Part shown: one piece after another, positions 49,904-64,000 of the stretch
Layout: every line of letters starts with the position of its first letter
Position numbering within the stretch: position 1 is the first letter of the stretch
DNA from: Puffinus mauretanicus
Taxonomy: Eukaryota; Chordata; Aves; Procellariiformes; Procellariidae
Direction: 5' to 3'
Assembly (NCBI GenBank): GCA_023333565.1
Contig: JAJKFH010001182.1
Coordinates: 1-64,000, forward strand
Length of the DNA: 64,000 nt
The notes under the pieces: model-generated
What the model was told of the DNA's origin: nothing
The model's database searches: none
The model's input: only the letters and a program-made list of their open reading frames with translations
Translations under genes and position numbers: made by a program

Positions 49904-52900
49904 CCCTTACATGAACTTTGAAAGATCTCATTTTCTGGGAAAATACAGACTTCTGACTCAAAAATAAAGGCTTGGCAAGATAACTCCCTCTCCCCACAGA
50001 CATCTAGAGTCTATCCAAGCAAACCTCAGTGAGCTACAGCCATCTAAAAATATCCTTCTTTTGGAGGTGGAACACATTTACCAACTTACCTGCAGAACAT
50101 TTCTGGCAAACCAGCAACAACAGAAGAACTCCCTCCCCCATCCCCCAATTTCAAGTGTGTAACTACATAAAAGTACAAGGAGACATGCAAGAAAGAGCAG
50201 ATCTGTGTATTTGTAAATCAGAAGAGCTGAGGGACCTTTTCTAGCTGTAAACTTCCAAAGTTGCTATGTCAGCCCCTGAAACATAACAACTGGGGACTGG
50301 GCTGAGTCAAATTATTGCCAACTGGGCAATAATAGTTGGGGCAAAGATAGTTTTCCTAAAGACCATGTGCATCGATCCATTAATTTTCCTTCCCTTTCTC
50401 TCCCACCACCAGTTGTACATATATCAAGCTTGACACCAGGCATCATCATTCTCTACTTTTATTTTAAATTAAATTTAAGTATACCAGCTTGACAAAGCTA
50501 CAACAAAGGAGCCTCTCCAATAGAGCAATAGAGCAAAAAACTGGACCCTCTGTCTGACAAAGTTGGCATCTGAAGCTTCAAAAAAGCAGTGGCAGAAGCT
50601 GAGAGTAAACATAAATATTACAGTTTATCTGCTTTTACACTTGAGCAATATTGAACGTATGCATTTCACAGTGCTTGGCCTTAAATAATGATAGGAAAGC
50701 TTACCTACCCTACCCGTTCTCCCTCCTTTCCTCTTCCCCCACTCACTACTCCCCCCCGAAATAAAAATAATAAAATCAGAGAAGATAACAACAGAATAAT
50801 TATCTGCTCACAGGGCAGAGTCTTGACCTCAACATTTACAAGCTAGTTGTTGTTTGCTGCAAGATCAGGTTTGTATCTCTTAAGAAGATTACCATTAACA
50901 ACTGCTCTGATTTAACTACATGTTCCTCATTTACCTAGGAAGGAGAGGGAGCTGAAGGAAGGAAGACCATTTCTTCCAAGACTGGCTCTCTAAAAAAGGT
51001 ACTTCCAAAATTCAGCTTTGAAGCAATGAGTGAAGGATCTGGATCTAGTATCTTGAAGATACCTAGGCACCAATTACTATTTTAACAAGAGTTTAGTATC
51101 CCCTTACACACTGCTTTTAATGAGATTCTCAAGGCATCAGCTGACTTCAGGACCTACCACTTAAAAACACATTGCACGTATAAGGCTCAAATAATGGAAA
51201 CTGGCAAAACGGATGTGGACTCAATCCTTCTTTTTCCTCCTCTGCCAATTATTCAAGGACCCCTCATTCACTCCTCCACTGCTGCCTACTTCCTTCAGCA
51301 CCAGGCATCTCTGGGGCATCTGATAAGGAAGCTCAGACTTATCTTGCACAAAGTTTGCCTAACAGCAGCCATCCCCCACACACATATACATTCAACACAT
51401 TTGACTGATTTTCCAAGGAGAGTAGTGACAACAAAAACACCAATCTCCGTGCTCTACAGCTCTTTAAAAAAATTAAGTGATATTTTAAACAGAAAAGATG
51501 AATTTTTTAGCAATTCTCACTTATTTCCGTCTATTTTTGTGTTAAATATTCAAACGTGAAAACGTTCAAGACCGTGATCAACCAAAGCATTAAGATACAC
51601 ACTCACCCCTAAGGAGAACTGTAGAGAAGTCTGTGACTCGTACAAATCCCCAGCTGCAGTGATTTCTACACAGTATGGCTGGCTAATAAAAGCCACAGAA
51701 ACACATTTAAAGCAGGCTTAAGGGCCTTTTACCCTAAGAAAGAACTTGCCAGAGAGCAGCAGTGACAAGGCGCTTGCTTCCTGGCACAGCTAAGGGCACA
51801 CCGCAACCTTTGCATCAGCTTGCTTGACTCCTCTGCATTGCCACAGAGGCTGCCCACTTCTCCAACAGCCTTAACCATACAGATTTTTAATTTTTTTAAT
51901 CAAGTCTATTGGCAAACTCACATCTTTTCTACTGTAGCTGTTCTCAGCTTGAAGCCCAGAGACTCTTAGGGCTCCAAAATACTTTTAAAATCCTTCAGAA
52001 GGCAGCTGGGGGAGGTAGTGGCAGTCAAATGTCCTATCTCTGATTGCACTGGCTTTCCTGTAATCCTGGCTTAAATACACCTGCACCGCAGGAAGAAAAT
52101 AGACAATTTTAAGTTGCTGACTCTAGAAAAAGAGCAAGAACCGCCTAAGATTAAACCCAGCCCCCAGACTTTGTCAAAAGGCCGATTTAAAGGATAAACC
52201 CAAAGGAGATCAACACAAGTACGATGTCAAAGTACATTCAAACAGCAACAGCTTCTTGACAAACACTGAGGGGCTGTAAAAACCAGAACATTTAAGAAAC
52301 CAATACTGCAGAGGGAACTCATATCCCTGCAGTCTGTGCATGAAGGAAAGCTCTCCCAGACCAGGTTCTGGCACCTAGTAAACTCCAGCAAATAGTTTTG
52401 GTGATGCAGCACAACTCACTAAGCCCATAACCAGAAATGCAGCCAACCCAGATGACTTTGGAGTAAGAACATCCTCCGAGAGACATACTGTCTAACGGAG
52501 AAGGTGACTCTGCCATTCTTCCATGCACTTTGGGACCTGGTGGTTCTCCTTTCAGCTGCCAGGAGCAGGGGAGAGATGCAGTAGCAGAGAAGTGCACAGT
52601 TTAGAAGGGGACATCCACAAACCCATCAGCAATGTTAGCAAGGGACAGGGAAAGAGGCAGACTCGTCAGCTGCCTCCTCTCCTTCCTGCCACGAGGGGCA
52701 AGAGGCTTTTGGGATCATTCCTACTGAGAGACCTGTTGGTCCCTCACATGCAGGGAACAAACAAGAGCAGGTTCCAGGTTAGGAAGCTCTGCCAGTTTGT
52801 GGTCATCTTCCCATGAAAGTGAAATAATGTTGGAGGGGGAATAACCCCCACTAACAGCATTAACAGAGAAGGATTTAAAGACTATGACTCGTATTGTACA

Positions 52901-55900
52901 GCTGTTTCATCATAGCTGCTCAATGAGTCACATTACATACCAGTCGCTCAGCAACACCGAGGGAAGGTGCGTCGGCCGCTGAACCAGGCAATGTTTCTCT
53001 GAACACTTGGGGTCGTCCGGCTCCTCCGAGGCAGTTGTGGGCTTACGTGGTCGTGGGAGCAGAGGCTGCCACTCAAGTTAAGCTGTTTTTAAGCTGTTTC
53101 TGCTTCATATGAAATCAGGAACCTGCAGCCTCAGCAGCAGTTTCAAAATAGAAAGGCTGCTTCTTCAAATAGGCACCCAAAGAGCATCCCTATGAGAGCT
53201 TCAGCCGAACATAATCTTGATTCCCAAGCACTGCTCACTAAGAAATGTGGCCAATGCGACATGAGTTTCCCTGTGCAGAAGATACTCCTCCACACTTCAG
53301 TTGCCATCCCCTGAATCTGCATGTTACCAGACTCAAGCCCGTCACTGACCAAAATTTGCCTCCTCCTCTTTCTCCTCCTGCCCACACCAAGTTTACTTTA
53401 TTTCTACCAGAATGGTGACGTCTTCAACACCAGGACTGAACACTGGCGCTTTCCCCAACAAAAAAAAACAATTCCCCCACACCAATTCCCAGCAGCAAAA
53501 GCTGCCAGTAAACAGGTTTCAACAATTCAATATATTCATTATGGACAAAACCTATGCTACTCAAGTAAACAGAAACTTTAACATTTACTTCTTTATGTCC
53601 TACACTCATTTTCTATTAAGTGCCTTAAAACACTATAATTAACATTTCTAGTTCTACTGTATGAAGATCTGCTCTGCTTTGGTGCTATTTTTCCTTTGCC
53701 GACATTTTGATACAACATGCTTGAATCTTTTTGTTTTCTTTTTTATTGGAAGATTAGTTTATTACCCATCCTACGAGCCCCAAGATAAGAGAAAACGCAG
53801 TAAAGGCAGTATAAAAAGTACTTGTGAAGATTAAAGACCATAATGATGATCGCGGGTCACACACAGAGGAGGCTGACACCCTCACTGGTATTTTGGTTGT
53901 TGACTCTCTTAACCACTTTGCAAAAGTCTAACAGAGCAATAACAAACAGCCGCAAAAAATAACTTTCTCTCCCAGATGCAGTTCTCCCAGATGAGTTGAG
54001 ACACACAGACCTGCAACTGGCAGCAAGCTGCCCTCCCTTATCTACGGCACCACTGCTAACAGGCGCTCCCGCCAGCCCGGTGCCTACTCGCGTGTGTGGA
54101 AAGGCAGAGGGAGAAGAGGAGGGAGACGAAAAGGTGCCTAGCACCTTTGTCAGAAGTTCGGAAAACACCATTTTCTCTAGCGCAGAGAAGGAAGCAAACA
54201 GCAAGCGCTGCAAGCGCCATCCCTCAGCCATGGCAGCATGCACGCACACGCACACGCATTTCCTCCGGCTTCAAGAAAACAATGAAGTGTGGGGAGGCTG
54301 GCTCTTATATAAGTACGTACCAGCTATGTATAAAATTAGGAAAGCAGCTGCTTCAAAAGCTCAGTCACCCTTTTATCATCAACAGGGCTTTAATTAGTAC
54401 CCATCTGCTTCCTGTTTTATACTACAGAACTAACTTTCACCTGTTTCAGCAAAACACCCCTTCCCCCAAATGCAAGTGTGTGCATACACATGAACACACA
54501 CAAAAAGTTAGCAAACACCGTTACGCGCCTAAGTAACTAACATCAGAAATCCTTGTTCTGAGTATCTGAGCTATTTATTTGCTTTTTAAAAAAGCTAAGG
54601 TTTGACAGTTATTAAATTTCACAGCCTACACCTTTAAATCACAGGCATTATATACTTCACAATTAATATTAATACATTGGCACATGGGGACCCCAAAAGA
54701 GGACTGGAGCCCTGTTGTACTGGTACTGTACTACAGAAAGCCTGCCCAGAAGACTCACAATGGAAGTGTGGGTTTTTCCTGAGGTCCGTCACACACATGA
54801 AAGGATTTATGAATAAACAATGGCAAGGCTGATAGTTAAGAATGGATTCAAACTCACCCCATTGTTTGAAGAGAAGAAACAACACACAGAAGAAAAATAT
54901 TACTGAGGGAGGAAATAGCTTCACCTTTGAATTTCCTGACATTTTTCCTCCCACGCTTTTCCCCTTCACGCGTCAATTATTTATTTATTTTGCAGGGAGA
55001 AGACAAGTGAAAGTTAAGTACACCAGCAAAGCTACGTGCTGTCAGACCTGCCCACCTCTCCTGCACGGAGGAGCTACCAGCATTTGAAAACTTGCCAGAG
55101 CACGTGGTATCCAGAGAGCAAAACAAGAGCAAGCGAAGCACCCGGAGAAAGAATTGCTTGGCAATGGCCAAGCAAGGAGCACCGCTTGCCTGCTCCTAGG
55201 CCCAGCTACAGGAGCGGGAAGAGGGGCGAGTGCCAAAACGAACAGTATTCGTAAGGACTCTACATGAATTTTGTGAGAATGCGAAGCTTTCTCAAACTTA
55301 AAGCTGCTCATTGCAGAACGGAGCTTTTCTTAGCACACCTTTAGCATCAGCCACCACCTCCAATGCTGCTTCTGCCAAAATAAACCTGGCAACCACTCAA
55401 CTCATGCTCCAGTTTTGGAGCAGGAGGAGATCGTTCTCTGTTTAGAGTTAGCAACCTCATCTGCAACAGCTTTCCCAGGTGCACAAAGCTGACCTAACTC
55501 TCAATTAGAGTTTTCTCCCATAGCATCTTGGAGCTGCTTCCCAACGTTTTGGACCTCCCTGTCTGCAGGTTCCATGAGATTCACTTCCAGAAGGCTATTT
55601 TGGAAGACTGAGAATTTTTTTCCATTCATTTGAAATCTTAACCCATTTGCTAGGTTGGGGATTTAACTTTTCAGAGACTGCCAATTAAATAGGAAAGCCA
55701 AGAGAACAGGTAAACATACACACTCCAGTATCAACCATGGCAAGTGCATTTATTCCCCTTTCTTTCCCACCCAGTGACAAAAAACAGTTCTCCTGACATC
55801 CCCCTTATTAGGGGACTTTTCCATTTCATTCTTTGGGCTTGGAAGAAAAAGAAAAGGATAATACAAACATCTGATAACTGAAAAGTAAAAAATATTATCT

Positions 55901-58675
55901 AAGCAAACAGAATTTCACCAATTACCCCTTGATGCAGCTACTCATGGTGTTACCATGAGCAGCCAGCCTACAATACCTTCTTTCTCTGCCCCCTACATGA
56001 TCACCCAAGGCAAGAACACATCGTTGGCAACAGCAGAAGGGTCAACACTGACAGCCCAATGCTGTTGGTTTTAAGACTCAAGAGTATTCAGACTAGCTTC
56101 CCTAAGAAATTTATTTGTAGCATACTGCCATTTGTTATTAGAACAACACACCAAAGTACCATCTATCTCTGCACACGTATATACGGGGGAAATGGAGAGA
56201 TTTGTTCAGCATCACACAAGTCTGATAAAGAATAAGAATTGTCACTCAAAAGTAAAGATTAAGCCTTGTTTTTAACCTCCAACTTCCAGAAGTTCTCACC
56301 AACTCTTCTACTATATCATTGTCTAGCAAAGGCAGGATTTTGTCCGTATACCAAAGGGAGGTACTAGTGAAGGGAATGACCTCTGTCTCTAAAGGAAAAA
56401 ATTCAAATTAAAACAAATGGGCTTCCAGGCACAATGCTCTAAGCAAATGAAATCAGTGAGAAAGGATGGAGCAAAATGAGCACCAAATCTAAGAGCTCCA
56501 AATATTCCTTGGAAAAGAAAGGTGGCTCACATCTAATGCAACTGCTGCAATCAGATATGGAAAGAACAGGGGCACTAGAGGCTTGGGTTTTCTTAAAAAA
56601 GATTTTATAGATTTTGTTCAGTGATAAAACCAAATAATCAATTTTCTACTAAAAAATGTATAACCTTGTGTTTTCACCTAGAAGATTATACCACCACTTA
56701 GATATTTTTCCGTGATATCTCAAGCAACATATTACAAAACTTCATCCAGGACTGAAACAACAGATTGTCTCAAGAGCAAATGACAAAATATTTGTACCAG
56801 AAATCCTGGCAATGTTGCGTGCAGATGGGTTGCTGAAAAACGGGGTTCCAAGAATAAGTCACCCATGGTTCCAAAAATAAGAGTTAAATTCAAACAAAAA
56901 CTGGATGTTCACTTAGCAGGGCACTGCAGTCACTCCCCAGGGTCCCACCCTCGCCACACACACGAGACACTTGCTAACCACAAGCCTCTGAAGTCTGAGC
57001 TTCAGCTAAATACACAAGACTGGGGGAATGCAACCAAGTCCAACGTCCTGGCCGCGTAACCCAGAAAATGGCACGCTATGGTGTGGCCAGCCATTTTACT
57101 GCCGATGGACTCAAACCTGAGCATCGGGGCAGCCCCAAAATTGCATGGCCACCATCTACAGGGGCTCTGAGCTGCAGCAGAAGAGGGACCATCCTATCAA
57201 GCAGGGTCAGGAACATCCCAGCCTGCAGTCAGGGATGCGGGGATGCCGGTCAGGTCTCGCAGCCTGCTGAAGCACAGCTGGGACCACCTCCAAAACGCTC
57301 ACCCTCCCCAAAGCACCACGTCAGGCGCCATGTGAACTGAGGCACAGAGACATGTCACGCTTCGGTAGGGTGAGCACTGGAGCATGACTGCACCATGGCA
57401 GAAACAGATGTCTGAGACTACTCTTATAAACAGGAATGGAGAAATTTAAAAACTGCAGGTTATTTCTCCTCCTTCCCTTTTTTAAGGGGAATCGGAAGCA
57501 AAGTTCATTGGATGGTACTGACCTTTTTTTAAATGATTCCAGGGTTTTGGGACACACTGCTTTCAAGCCTCTGTTTGGTTTTGAGAACCTTACTCAGCCA
57601 GAAAACCAGGTTTACTGTATTTTTTTGTTTTTACTGTCAATAGCTACTGACCTGATAGGGAATTCCAGGGTATTCTGAAACAAGAGTAAGAAAACGGATC
57701 CTTGTCTTAAAGGACATATTTAGTCAATATATTCCTGATCCCTAGAATCTAGAGCCTTAAACAAACTTTTCACTGTTAGCTCGTCTTCCTTGGCAATGGC
57801 CAACTTCATGTATATAAATACTGTTCATAAAGGCTATGCAAAGCTAGCAATGTTTGGTAGGAGACAGGCACACATTAACAGTTCTAGCCTGAGATGAAAA
57901 AGCTAATACAAATTTTTTGAAATTCGGCACTCAACCGAGACCAAGCTTTTCCGTTAAGATGATTAAATAACTGGCTTGATATATTTTGCATAAAAGACTT
58001 AAAAATGTAATATGGATATGGGGGAAGGAGAAGTGAAACAAGAATGGGATAATGGCATTTCATGGTAACAGAGAGCATTACAGTCTGGTGCACATAAGCA
58101 AACGGTGCCCTCCCTTTCCTTTCTTCCCCTCCACATTTCCCTTTATATATGAAGTTAATGAAACTTTTTTTTTTTTTAAGCTTAAGAGATTACATAAAAA
58201 TCAGGGCTTAAACTAAAAGCTTGGTCATACTCCGCAGAGCCCAAAGGAATGTGATAAGAAGAACAGAAAACAAACTCAGCACCTCGTAACATCAGCAGAT
58301 ACAGTCTGCACCTATATTTTTGGTTATAATAATTACAAAGCCTGAAGTTTATCCGTTCTCTGACATAGTGTAAGCTTCCAACTCACGATCCTGAGTTTTT
58401 CTGTTGGTGTTACCACAGCAGCCATCTATTCTCAACATATAATTAGTCCAAATGACAATTAGACCAAAACTTAGTTTCTGCCCCCAAAAAGTCAACAATA
58501 ATGCATCAAGCTGACGATTTTAGAAACCCAACCGCTTTCCACCATTTTACTGGCTCTCTATCGTATTGATCTTACTTTGACCAAATACATTTATTCGCAT
58601 TGGAGAGTCATGTGCAATTTTTGTTGCTTCAACACATTTAAGACTTATTTAAGCTGCACTGCAAATTCCCCTTAA

Positions 58676-58678
<3 letters not shown>

Positions 58679-58708
<30 letters not shown>
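58679..58708. repeat. (AC)15 microsatellite
   Basis: Fifteen uninterrupted AC units in intron 1, likely polymorphic in length between individuals. Confidence 0.97.
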
Positions 58709-58710
<2 letters not shown>

Positions 58711-61639
58711 AAGCTTGAATTAATGCTCATCCAATATAACTTTGTTTTGAGCAGGTCAAATCACTGGACAGAACCTGCAGATGACCGAATAGATTACTGC
58801 TGCCAAGAGATATGCCTGAATTCACAGGCAAGGCTCTCTGCCACAAATACTTACTGTATTTAAATAAGCGTTCATTGGATCTATTAACAACCTGCGACAA
58901 GAAGTATTACATGCCAATTCAAAGTTTTGTCAAACAAAAGTAGTCAAAACTTTCTATCACAGTTAAAAAAAAATTTTTTTCTTTAAAGATCTTCTCTTTT
59001 CTTTCTTGAAAAATAAGGCTAAATGAGAAAAACAAAACATGCAGCTTTGCACAGTTCAAATAAGGAATAAGGGAACTACCTACATGAGCATGAGAAGACC
59101 TGCAAGGACTCAAAGGCCAGTGATAAACAAACAGCCCTATGTCCACCTGATATTTTTTCTTTAGAAGAGAAGCATGGGAAGGGCCATTCAGTGACAAACC
59201 AAAATCAAATGACAAGTCTGCAGTCCTACTGGACATGGAAATGCAAACTCTGCTTCAGAAGCTCTGGATTTCAAGGGAAGTGGGAAGAAGGTTCCCTGCT
59301 AAAGAGAAGAGATGGCAACGTGACCAAGAAGACCTTATTGCATCCTGCTCCCTTCCTATCTCACCTGGAGCTGAAGTTCAGCAACACTGGATGGGCTTAA
59401 AAACTGCTAAACTGAAGATGACTTCCTTTGGTACGGGGAAAGGCAGAAGACAGACCCCTGAAGGTCACAGGTGCATGCAAATACTAGCTGTAGGAGGACA
59501 CCAGCACCTTCACACTCATCCTGAAACCCCATGTCCGTAGAGCAGCTGAAGACAAGCAAGTGAGCTCCTACATGCTTAACTTCTAACAGTGAAAGAATCA
59601 CCTTCTACCACCTTTCTGAATTTTGCATCTGGGCATTGCAGTAAGAACAAAAACCAACTGGAACAAATATATTTCTTAGAATTTCCAACCTTTTAAAAAT
59701 ACTAAGTACATTAAAACTAGCATTTTACCGCCATCAGTGTAACAGTGAACTTAATGATAAAGCACTACTAAACCTCAGTTCATTCAGAAGTTATTTCATA
59801 ATGGAGAGCAACCCTTAAAAAAGAGCTCAAATATTCAAAGCCAACATTTAACTGTCGCTGTGTGTGTATGACATATCCCGAAGTTTGATTTACTGCTAGT
59901 AAAACTCTTAAGCACAGCTGTGATGACACATCTTTCTTCATCCAACTATAAAGGTGACTTCACTTTTAAATTGATTCATTTAACTTCAGTGTCATTTACT
60001 TCTGTAGTATCTCAATCACGGGAAGAACACACTTCTGCTTTAGGCCACAGATAGATGATACATTATGAGAAAGAAAAATTCATTTTCTATATTAATGCCA
60101 CAAGACCACTCACTTTATATAGTGATGTTACTTATATGACACCTCTCGAAAGGGGGAAAAACATCTTCTAGAAACTTTATTACAGCAGTCACTGGACTCA
60201 CAGCCACCTAATCTTGCCAACTGGTGGGTGCTTTGCATTACAAACACAACCACAGACAAGACAGGGTAACACCAATGGTCCCCAAATTCAGCTGGTCATG
60301 ACACCAAGGCCAACAGGACTGCATCAACCCGTCAGCAACTTAATTACTTCTCCCTGCCTCCAGCCCAACCGCAGGCAGCTTCTTGCCACCACAAGCCCAA
60401 GGATGATTTGGGCAGTGTATTGCCCAAAAGCCAGGGATGGAGTACACTGGAGTACAGACACATGGAGTTATGCCAAAATTCCCAGCAAACAACCTTGCTC
60501 TATTTTATTTTCTGAGGGCTTCATCTGGCTGATCTTCCTTGTTAATCCTGCCCAAACTGATGCAGAGCAGCTTTGCAGAGATCGAATCACCCCACAACTG
60601 TTCCCCTCCCATCCAAACCAAGGCCAGGCTGTAGCATTTTTAAGAGTTCAGACCTCTTCATCTAACAGAGTTCACGTTACAAGACGACTTAAGATTTTTT
60701 TGTTGTCCCCTTTTATATGTTTTCACTTTAATCCTTAAACCTGGCTGTACCCTTTGGACCACAGGGCTCTCCACACAAGGGAGAGCTGTTCATCCAAGTT
60801 CACCTAGATAACAAATCAGGTCTCTACGTCATAGATCTACCATAATTTTGTTGTGTTATGGATTATCCCATCAACATAGGGATTGCATCCCATTCTAGTG
60901 GATCTTCTGCAGAGGGAGAAAAACAGTGGCCTCTCAGGCAGGGGGTTATAACCTGAGATAGGAGAATATACCAACAGACAACCAGTGATATGGGAGCAGC
61001 ATAACGCTGAATCGATGAGGGAACGTGCATCTGCAAGGGAATAGTAGGAGCACACCAGCAACCCAGCCTGTTACCAATGTCTTTAAAACACTACAAAGAC
61101 TTGAAATGGGCTTTTGAATGAGGATAATGAAGCAGTTTTGTGAAAGGTTTCTCTCCAACAAGAGACCACCAAAATAGGTTTTGTACGGATGCATCAAGTA
61201 GGCAATGGAGACAATACTGCAGGTAAACTAGAGGCTGGCGTGAACATCACAGGAGTGAGTGAAAGTGGAAGGAAAAATAACAGTAGGTTAAATGAGGCCC
61301 TGAAAGTGAAGATGAGACACTCAGATCTGATGCGATAGCCAGAGAAGGGGGGAGGAGGTGGTTAGACAGGATGCGGCATGGCCCAGTAAGGGACATCAGA
61401 TGCCGTCAACCACACTGTGAATGGATACGAGCATAGCAAAGGTGCTTTTCTCATGGTTAGAGACACAGTGCAAACACAGAGCAGCTTCTGGTTTCTCAAC
61501 AGTGATCTCCAATTTGTTTGAAACATGCTTCAGTTCCTTCAGCAAAATTGAAAGTGGTCATTTGCTTTCATAACATCACCTCATCAGGTCCCTGGCACTA
61601 TCTCCCCTTTTCCTTAGGGGATCACCATTTCCCTGTTTT

Positions 61640-61849
61640 AAGAAAAAACACCTTTACTGTGACCATGGTCAAACAGTGGCAAAAGTTACCCAGACAGGCT
61701 GTGGAATTTCTATCCTTAGAGATATTCAAAACCCAAATGGACCTGGTTTTGAGCACAGCCCTAGCAGAACCAGCAGTGAGCAAGGGGCTGGACTAGACGA
61801 TCTCCCAGAGATACCTTCCTGCCTCAACTACCCTGTGATTCTGTGATCT
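61640..61849 (+). mobile_element. CR1 LINE 3'-end fragment in FOXO1 intron 1
   Basis: It carries the ORF2-end/3'UTR signature of a galloanserine-type CR1 subfamily: CAGACAGGCTGTGGAATTTC, GAGATATTCAAAACCCAA, GGGGCTGGACTAGACGATCT and a TGTGATTCTGTGAT tail (8-bp unit GATTCTGT). It lies antisense to FOXO1 transcription. The 5' boundary is approximate. Confidence 0.88.
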
Positions 61850-63119
61850 CTCCCTTAGCCCATCTCCACTGATGGTCGTCTTACATACCCTGGAGACTCT
61901 AGCACTGCCATGGGTGGGATGGACACATACCCTATCTTAAACAGCATTTTGATCCACGCTGCCTCTGTGCTCTTTTGACAACTTGGCCCACAGCAATTCC
62001 AAAGGAATTGCACTCTCTGTATTTTATGAAAAGCACAAAAGACTTTCAAATACTTAAATGGAAAATTACAAGGGGCCTTATGTTCCCAAACCACCTTGGA
62101 CACTGACTCATCACTGTCTAAGCCTTCCAAAACCATGTCACTGCAGCTCCAATGTACTCTATCCACCCCTTGAAACAGAGCTGGCCCAGCACAGCTTTGG
62201 TTTACCCTGCTCTGGAGCAGGTTTCAGGGAGACGGTGGGCTTTCCCTGAAGAATATAGTAGTCAAACAACTTCTTCTCCATAGACCACAGCATGGATTGA
62301 AGAGCAGATGGATTGGGGAGATGGTACGGTCTCTCTACTTAGATGCAGTAACTACAAGCTGTATTCCAGCTACTGTATAGATAAAGTTTAAATCACCCTT
62401 AAAAGGCCCAGACAGCTATGAGCATGCATCTGAGGAGCTCCACTCTAAACAGCAGCAAGCCTCTCCTTGCTCCCTCTACAGCCCCAGGGACATCCATCAG
62501 CCGCAAGGCTCCTCTGAGAGGATCTGGGGTGCGTTGTCAATGGGATTGTCCAGCTCTTCTACCTTCAACCTGCAAGAAAGGCATTAGGAGGCAACTGAGA
62601 GCTGGGTGACATTGTTCCTGGTAGTTTTGAGCTGCAGGACAGCTTTATGGTCACAGGCTTTCATTTCAGCAAAAGAAAGACTGCAGAGAAAGTAATACAT
62701 GGGTCAGAAAAACAATGAAGACATTGGAAAAGCAACTGGTGTTTTGGGTAAGGGAAGTTCACACAAAACAGCATCAAAGATTGCAAGTGTTAATGTTCTT
62801 GATGTTGATAAACTTCTTTTTGGCATGTGAACTTCTCTCTCCCGAAGAAATTACACAGGCAGAAAAAGCAGCATTATTACAAAGTGATATCCATCAATAA
62901 AGACAGATCAGCAACTTCCTTCAAATTAATTTGCATTAAGCATTCTGAAAGCATTTCTTTTTCTGAAGAAAATGTTCAGTATAAATTCTAATTTGTTTTC
63001 AGCTCATTACCTCCTGATGCATTCAAATGCCATCAACAGATACAGACAAGAAAGAAGAAATATCATCTCCCTCTTCTCTCATTTATCATGACAGAAGTTT
63101 GGTACAAAGTCTATCCTTT

Positions 63120-63138
63120 AAAAAAAAAAAAAAAAAAA
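63120..63138. repeat. A19 homopolymer tract
   Basis: Uninterrupted run of A on the plus strand (T on the FOXO1 sense strand) in intron 1. Similar runs occur at 40,571-40,587, 22,638-22,655, 29,303-29,320 and 31,336-31,355. Confidence 0.95.
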
Positions 63139-64000
63139 GAGGAGGAATCAAATCCCACAAGCTGTAGCAGACCCCCAGAACAGAATACCATTCTTAATGA
63201 AAGAAATGCAAAGAGCTGTTATAGTAGATAGCTTTCACATTAGAGTGATTTATTAATTTATTTTTAAAGCAAGACCATAGGAGAGAAAAAAAAAAAATCT
63301 TCAACACTAAAATGAATCAAAATATCATTTTGATTAACCATAGCTAAGACTGTGCAGTATTACTACAGATTTCTGAAAGAAAATTCCAAGCATGTTCACA
63401 AAATCAGACTATTTTGATTTTTTGCCAGACAGGCTACCTTCCAAGAATAAAAGTGTGGGAAAAAATGCTAGTACAGTGACAGAACAACATCCCCACTTCT
63501 CACTCCTAAAAAAGAGACAAACTGAAGATAAAATGAAAGAGTTGACAATTACTTGGTGGTTCTTAGAGCTCATGTATTCCAAGAACCAGGGTGCGATAAT
63601 AAGTGATGTCATCTGGAGAAAGCAGATGAAAAGGCAGAACAGAGTGTCTAAAAAAGCACCAGGATTTTGCTGAGCATTTATCAATGGCAAATACTAGAAG
63701 TAACGAAAGTTATGGATGAAGGCATTTTTCTATTAATTACTCTGAAAGAAAAAATACTATTAAACTTTAAACCATACTTTCATTGCCAAGGGTGGGTTTT
63801 TTGTGGGGAGAGTCTGATAAATTTACTTCTCCCATTTCTTTGTCATGGGAAATACAGAGACATCTTTAATACGCAAACTGTATAGGTTCCACCAACCAAC
63901 ACTTAACGTTTTAAGTGTAATCAAATTAACATTGTCTCAAGCATATCCAGTCCATAAATTTTTAAGCTGCTATAAAGCAAGAGTCACTTAATGCAACTTT

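Larger units (their letters stand above)
35685..64000 (-). other. FOXO1: FOXO1 intron 1, 3' part (28.3 kb, continues beyond the window)
   Basis: The intron ends with a T-rich tract and CAG at 35,687-35,685, directly before AAT (Asn) in phase 0. In vertebrates this intron is very long, and in human it is where the PAX3/PAX7-FOXO1 translocations of alveolar rhabdomyosarcoma break. I looked for FOXO1 exon 1 (acidic N-terminus, first half of the forkhead) and for other exons on both strands and saw none. Contents noted: a CpG-dense patch at about 38.79-39.0 kb, a 22-bp duplication around an ATT microsatellite at 39.6 kb, a 10-bp tandem triplicate at 40.2 kb, (AC)15 at 58.7 kb, a CR1 fragment at 61.64-61.85 kb and several poly(A)/poly(T) tracts. 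The longest open frame (60,214-60,738, plus strand) resembles no protein I know and looks like chance. Confidence 0.88.

Noticed and set aside
53857..54536. 132-146-codon frames on both strands near 54 kb
   Set aside because: Mutually overlapping and low-complexity in part (CA-rich histidine/threonine runs), with no recognisable domain.
60214..60738. 174-codon plus-strand open frame in intron 1, the longest outside FOXO1
   Set aside because: No resemblance to any protein family I know, no flanking splice or promoter evidence, and composition typical of chance. Antisense to FOXO1 intron 1.
61518..61796. 92-codon open frame ending near 61.8 kb
   Set aside because: Its second half is CR1 ORF2/3'UTR sequence and its first half is unrelated intron sequence; a chance fusion frame.
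1..64000. CRISPR arrays, operons, prophage or other prokaryotic systems
   Set aside because: None present. The spliced vertebrate gene, CR1 LINEs, LTR and long AT-rich introns mark this as avian nuclear DNA.

Overview
This is a stretch of bird chromosome carrying the 3' half of one recognisable gene, FOXO1 (FKHR), on the minus strand. The bird assignment rests on CR1 LINE copies ending in the avian 8-bp ATTCTATG-type tail, a degraded copy of a common avian ERVL-type LTR, and a FOXO1 protein very close to that of other vertebrates. I recall the LTR family from neoavian rather than galliform genomes, so a neoavian bird is a weak inference.

Layout. (1) About 1-30.3 kb is intergenic DNA downstream of FOXO1. 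In it I see no coding gene or RNA gene, only mobile-element remnants: an LTR at 4.4-4.7 kb; CR1 copies at 7.85-8.41, 15.5-16.3, 24.5-25.6 and 26.2-26.3 kb; an unassigned long inverted repeat at 18.3-19.5 kb; and an AT-rich palindromic tract at 26.85-26.95 kb. (2) About 30.3-33.95 kb is the long 3'UTR exon (exon 3) of FOXO1, with blocks that match the human 3'UTR as I remember it. (3) 33,946-34,326 is a short intron lying wholly in the 3'UTR, with its donor 14 nt after the stop codon. (4) 34,327-35,684 is exon 2, encoding the last 447 residues: half of the forkhead domain, the NLS with its AKT site, NES, LKELL motif and C-terminal activation region. (5) 35,685-64,000 is part of the large intron 1. 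Exon 1 and the promoter lie beyond the right edge. The intron holds one CR1 fragment, an (AC)15 microsatellite and a small CpG-dense patch.

The biology is one transcription unit: an insulin/AKT-regulated forkhead factor whose mRNA probably has heavy 3'UTR control (miR-183/96 seed matches, Pumilio motifs, a very conserved distal block). Almost all short open frames elsewhere look like chance ORFs or LINE remnants. I found no sign of a novel multi-gene system. The observations most worth checking are the inverted repeat at 18.3-19.5 kb, the conserved 3'UTR elements and the intronic CpG patch.
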